In this document: positions 59,949 to 64,000 of the stretch, one piece after another | Position numbering within the stretch: the stretch's first letter is position 1 | Layout: each line of letters begins with the position of its first letter | Assembly: GCF_033568475.1 (NCBI RefSeq) | Contig: NC_133121.1 | Coordinates: forward strand, 191,234,664 to 191,298,663 | DNA: 64,000 nucleotides | DNA from: Henckelia pumila | Lineage: Eukaryota > Streptophyta > Magnoliopsida > Lamiales > Gesneriaceae | Direction: 5' to 3' | Made by a program: the position numbers and the translations under genes | The notes under the pieces: generated by a model | The model's input: the letters and a program-made list of their open reading frames with translations, nothing else | Database searches by the model: none | What the model was told of the DNA's origin: nothing

Positions 59949-60166
59949 GGGTCGATTCAAGGAACCCAAGGTTTGGGTAGCTTGGGTTGACCCAAGCCCT
60001 GGGTTTACCCAAGCCCTGGGTTTACCCAAAGCTTGGGTTGACCCAAGCCTTGGGTTGACCCAAGCCCTAGGTAAACCCAGAGCTTGGGTCGACCCAAGCT
60101 TTGGGTAAACCCATAGCTTGGGTCAACCCAAGCTACCCAAACCTTGGGGGTTCCTTGGGTCGACCC
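59949..60166. repeat. 218-bp near-palindrome built of short palindromes
   Basis: The left arm 'ggtttgggtagcttgggtt' (from about 59971) has its reverse complement at about 60125-60145, and the flanking GGGTCGA..AAGGAACC recurs inverted at the right end. Both arms consist of 15-16-base palindromic units such as CTTGGGTTGACCCAAG and GGGTTTACCC. Further single units reach 60235. Confidence 0.85.
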
Positions 60167-60394
60167 AGGGTGATCCAAGCCTTGGGTCAACCCAATGAGT
60201 TTTGGGTCGACCATGGTTGACCCAGAATTCATGGCCAAAACTCTTTTGGTTAACCATAGATAGTTCTTGTTATTTTGTACCCAGAGCTCTTTTGGTTGAC
60301 CATGGGTAGATCATAGACAGAGCATGTAGTGTTCTTGTTATTTTTTGTGATTAAAATAGTTTTATTCTTATAATTTATGTGAATTTTGTAGGTT

Positions 60395-60721
60395 ATGCCT
60401 ACGGTAATCGTTGTTCATTTCGATGGTAGATGGGACGCAAGTGAAGAAAACGTATATAAATGGAATCCCGGATCGAATTCAAAGTTTGCTGCTATTCCAG
60501 CATATGATGATTTTTTTCTTCTTGGAAATTTAAATCGTGAACTATATAGAGCTGGGAAAATAGAAGAGTCTGCCAACCTGAGGTTGAGTTACCTTCTAGA
60601 GTTGTCGTGCAACATTCAACCGATTTATATAGAGAATGATCAAGATTTGAAAGCATATCTGTATTTTGGTTGTCCGAAAACGAGGCCAGTGGATTATATA
60701 ACTCGAAAGATTATATATTAA
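60395..60721 (+). CDS. Small protein with MULE-transposase N-terminal domain
   Basis: 108 residues. TVIVVHFDGRWDASEENVY at the start, then AIPAYDDFFLLGNLNREL and, near residue 80, QPIYIENDQDLKAYLYF match in layout the ~100-residue N-terminal domain of plant MuDR-family transposases (substrate and role unknown; a PB1-like fold is sometimes proposed). An acceptor-like 'ttttgtag' precedes the ATG by 3 bases, so it is probably a second exon after a 5' leader exon. The catalytic DDE and zinc-finger domains are absent. The last ~15 codons (CPKTRPVDYITRKIIY) run into the first unit of a 104-bp satellite, which supplies the stop codon. It may be a captured fragment, a pseudogene, or a short non-catalytic protein. 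Confidence 0.55.
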   Translation: MPTVIVVHFDGRWDASEENVYKWNPGSNSKFAAIPAYDDFFLLGNLNRELYRAGKIEESANLRLSYLLELSCNIQPIYIENDQDLKAYLYFGCPKTRPVDYITRKIIY

Positions 60722-61380
60722 AATCGTTAAACCAGTGGATTCAACTATTAAAACATGTATCATTATATAAAATACTCGTGAAAATAGGATATACATATGT
60801 TATAACTTGAAAGATTATATATTAAAATCGTTCAATCAGTGGATTCAACTATTAAAACATGTATCATTATATAACATACTCGTGAAAATAACGGATACAT
60901 ATGTTATAACTTGCAAGATTATATATCAAAATCGTTAAACTAATAGCTTCAGCGGTTAAAACATGTATCATTATATAAAATACTCGTGAAAATAGGATAT
61001 ACATATGTTATAACTTGAAAGATTATATATTAAAATCGTTAAACCAATGGATTCAACTATTAAAACATGTATTATTATATAACATACTCGTAAAAATAAC
61101 GGATACATATGTTATAACTTGAAAGATTATATATTAAAATCGTTAAACCAGTGAATTCAACTATTAAAACATGTATCATTATATAAAATACTCGTGAAAA
61201 TAGGATATACATATGTTATAACTTGAAAGATTATATATTAAAATCGTTCAATCAGTGGATTCAACTATTAAAACATGTATCATTATATAACATACTCGTA
61301 AAAATAATGGATACATATGTTATAACTTACAAGATTATATATCAAAATCGTTAAACTAGTAGCTTCAGCGGTTAAAACAT
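60710..61380. repeat. 104-bp satellite with 416-bp higher-order period
   Basis: Unit starts ('attatatat') occur at 60710, 60814, 60918, 61022, 61126, 61230 and 61334, exactly 104 bp apart. Diagnostic differences ('ttcaatcagtgg', 'ctagtagcttcagcgg') recur at a distance of 416 bp, that is four units. Each unit consists of two related halves of about 52 bp. Confidence 0.95.
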
Positions 61381-63335
61381 ACTTCTTAAATTATTGGATT
61401 CATATGTTAAAACATGTATCATTGTAGAACATAATTGTGAAATTAACGGATTCTTATGTTAAAACATATATCATTATAGAATACATTTGTGAAATTAGCG
61501 GATTCATGTGTTAAAACACGTACGGTTATATCACATACTTGTCAAATTAGCGGATTCATATGTTAAAATATGTACGATTATATAATATAGTTGTGAAATA
61601 ATTGGATTCATATATTATGTATCATTATAGAACATACTTGTGATATTAACATATTCATATGTTAAAACATGTACGATTATATAACATATTTGTGAAATTA
61701 ACGGATTCATATGTTAAAATATATATGATTCTATGTCAACATACTTGTAAAATTAGCGGATTCATATGTTAAAATATGTACGATTTTAGAACATATTTGT
61801 GAAATTAGTAAATTCATATGTAAAAACATGTACGATTATAGAACATGCTCGTGGATTGTTGAAATATGTACAATTATCAATGAACATTGGACAAAATGGT
61901 GTAATTATGAGTCAAAATTATATAATTATCGGTCAAACTTATATAATTATCGATAATCTTTTTATATCTCGAGTCAAGTATCAATCCGCGGATTATAGGT
62001 CAACATACTTGTGAAATTATTGGATTCATATGTTATAACATGTATGATTATGGATCAACATACTTGTGAAATAAGTGGATTCATATGTTAAAACATGTAC
62101 AACCATATAACATACTTGTGAAATTAGTTGATTCATATGTTAAAACATGGACGATTATAGAACATACTCGTGACATTAGTGGATACATTGTTGAAACATG
62201 TACAATTATCAATGAACATTGGATAAAATTATGTAATTATGAGTCAAAATTATATAATTATCTGTCAAACTTATATAATTATCGACAATCTCTTTCAGGC
62301 ACGGATCTACTCATGTAGTTTTATTATCTGAGAGACAGTCTAATAAATATATATCAATGAGGTAGATCAACTATATTCATTTATATATGTATTAAAAATT
62401 TATATGGTCTAACATGGTCTATCAAAAAATTTATGTGGTCTACCAAAAAAGTTTGTATGTCCTCATTCAAAGCTTTGCAATAGTAGGTTAGACCCAATCA
62501 CATGCTTACTTGGGTCTGACCATGTGTTTGGGCCGACTCAAACACATGCTTGGGTCTGACCAAGCTTGGTCAACAATTAGTCGTAATCGTCAATCATATA
62601 ACATAATCGTGAAATTAGTTGATTGATGTGTTACAATATGTATAATCATATAACATAATCGTGAAATCAGTCGATTAATATTTTACATGTATAATCATAT
62701 AACATAATCGTGAAATTGATCGATTAATATGTTACAATATTTATAATCATACAACATAATCTTGAAAAATAATGGATATATATGTTATATTAACTAATGT
62801 TATACTAACTAATGTTATAGTTTGTGAAATAACTGGATTCATATATTAAAATATGTATGTTTATATAACATATTTGTGATATTAGCGGATTCATATGTTA
62901 AAACATGTACTATTATATAACATATTTGTGAAATTAGTAAATTCATATGTTAAAACATGTACGATTATATGTCAAAATACTTGTGAAATTATCGGATTTA
63001 TGTGCTAAAACATGTACGATTATAGAACATACTTGTAAAATTAGTGAGTTCATATGTTAAAACATGTACGATTATCAATCAACATTAGTGGATAAAAACA
63101 TGCATGTCATGAAATTTGAGGTTTCATACGTTAATAGGTACGAATATAAAACATACTCGTGAAATTAGTTGATAAATTGTTAAAAAATGTACACTTATCA
63201 ATAAACATCAGACAAAATTGTGTACTTACGTGTCAAAATTATGTAATTATCGGTTAAACTTGTGAAATTAGTGGATCAATATGTTGCAACATATACGATT
63301 ATATATCAAAATTATGTAAATATTGATCAAAATTG
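61381..63335. repeat. Diverged ~50-60-bp tandem array
   Basis: More than twenty imperfect units of 'ggattcatatgttaaaacat', 'gtacgattatagaacatac', 'ttgtgaaattag' type. A longer block ('gtacaattatcaatgaacat' to 'ataattatcg') recurs at 61866, 62199 and about 63190. The array is interrupted at 62440-62580 by a segment with three TTGGGTCTGACC words, similar to the palindromes at 59949. Confidence 0.85.
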
Positions 63336-63486
63336 TAAAATTAACAGCGAAAAAATTATTTAACTGCCTAATTTTTTTTTACAAACAGAAATGTTAAAAA
63401 TATAGATAAATGTATTACAAACAAAAATGTATTATGAAATTGATAATCAGCATAGTCCCTTATGAATCGCATTCCGAATTTAATGA

Positions 63487-63516
63487 CACGCTGCGGAAAC
63501 TTCTTTCCACAGCGTG
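63487..63516. repeat. Hairpin with 13-bp stem and 4-base loop
   Basis: CACGCTGCGGAAA, loop CTTC, TTTCCACAGCGTG; one mismatch. A third copy of the arm (CGCTGCGGAAAG) follows at 63521-63533. Shortly after, 63540-63625 has three GGGTCRACCC words like those at 59949, so the unit ends as it begins. Confidence 0.8.
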
Positions 63517-63759
63517 CAGAACGCTGCGGAAAGATGCAAGCCTGGGTCAACCTGCTTATTGCTCTGGGTCGACCCAAGCATGTACAAGCTTGAGTCGACC
63601 CAAAATCTTACCTGGATCAACCCAAACATGAATAAAATTTGGTTTTTAAAATCTAATAAATATTTTTTTTATTTTTTATTAATTAAATACAAGGCCATAT
63701 AAGTAAATTATACGTCCAATCCTTTTTTAAAAATAAAACAGATTCCAATCCCTTCTGCC

Positions 63760-64000
63760 TAAATTTCCCCTTCCCATTTCCTCTCCATCTCTCTCTCTCG
63801 ACCGGCATCCGCAGAGTTCCCATTCCATTTTCCAGCCTTCGGCCGTCTCAACAGGCCATTTTCCCGGCAAGGTATTCCTTCCAGGCGAGCTGAGCTCTTA
63901 TCCCCATTTCTGGTTTTTCTCAGTTTAAGGCAAGAATATGAGTTCCTTTGGCCACCAAGTGGATTATTACATGTGTGCTTGATTTTCTTGCTTGTATTTC
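63760..64000 (+). other. Possible first (5' UTR) exon of a gene right of the window
   Basis: Base composition changes from AT-rich to a C/T-rich leader (63760-63870) with a (CT) tract, followed by a donor-like CAAG|GTATTCC at about 63869. No ATG-initiated coding exon with known motifs is present before the window ends. Confidence 0.4.

Noticed and set aside
59917..60238. Open frames rich in WVDPS/LGLTQAL repeats
   Set aside because: They are translations of the palindromic minisatellite on both strands, as expected for a self-complementary repeat.
60710..63335. CRISPR-like regular repeats
   Set aside because: The units are contiguous and similar throughout without unique spacers, and this is a plant nuclear sequence; it is a satellite.

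Overview
This is nuclear DNA from a flowering plant, most likely a core eudicot (an asterid such as a member of Lamiales is a guess). It is AT-rich, its genes have GT-AG introns, and most of it is Gypsy-type LTR retrotransposon debris, with pieces of endogenous pararetrovirus, Harbinger, Mutator-like and hAT-like DNA transposons and a LINE. Four host genes can be supported: a cytochrome b561 whose 5' part lies left of the window (514-3065, +); a thylakoid-lumen PsbP-domain protein of PPD5 type with ten exons (15209-17735, +); an OBERON/TITANIA PHD-finger protein of OBE3 type with two exons (43775-47196, -); and a single-zinc-finger C2H2 EAR repressor (53723-54466, -). A fifth small gene (60395-60721, +) carries only the N-terminal domain of Mutator-like transposases. 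A CT-rich stretch at 63760-63870 may be the 5' UTR of a gene right of the window.

Layout. 1-7.5 kb: b561 with a 1084-bp Tourist-like MITE in its intron, then a 5'-truncated antisense LINE, a 45-bp tandem repeat derived from it, a 317-bp Mutator-like MITE and mixed repeat remnants. 7.5-14.4 kb: an antisense chromovirus (LTR plus part of pol) abutting a decayed Harbinger element with two divergent genes. 15.2-17.7 kb: PPD5. 18.35-42.85 kb: one nested block. A pararetrovirus fragment (outermost, antisense) is split by an Athila-like Gypsy element (target-site duplication CTGAC). That element is split by a solo LTR (AGATG) and by a full-length antisense Tekay-like chromovirus (AATAT). The chromovirus LTR is in turn split by another solo LTR (GCTTC). 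The first solo LTR also holds a second LTR type and a 525-bp internal duplication. 43.8-47.2 kb: OBE3. 47.3-53 kb: MITEs, LTR pieces, a Gypsy pol scrap and a second pararetrovirus piece containing the intergenic/promoter region. 53.7-55.5 kb: the C2H2 gene and its upstream region. 55.5-59.4 kb: AT-rich spacer and non-autonomous elements. 59.9-63.6 kb: an unusual unit with a 218-bp near-palindrome made of short palindromes, the MULE-domain gene, a 104-bp satellite with 416-bp higher-order periodicity, a second tandem array and a terminal hairpin.

The most striking pattern is that at least five LTR types here, which share no obvious sequence in these modules, each carry a cluster of three to five short palindromes (GATCGGA..TCCGATC, CGCTCGATCG..CGATCGAGCG, CCGCCTAGGCGG, GGTGGT..ACCACC, CTCGAGCG-type). 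The satellite-bearing unit at 60 kb has the same design with TTGGGTTGACCCAA. The host genes do not form an operon or visible pathway; each is an independent nuclear gene between transposon blocks.
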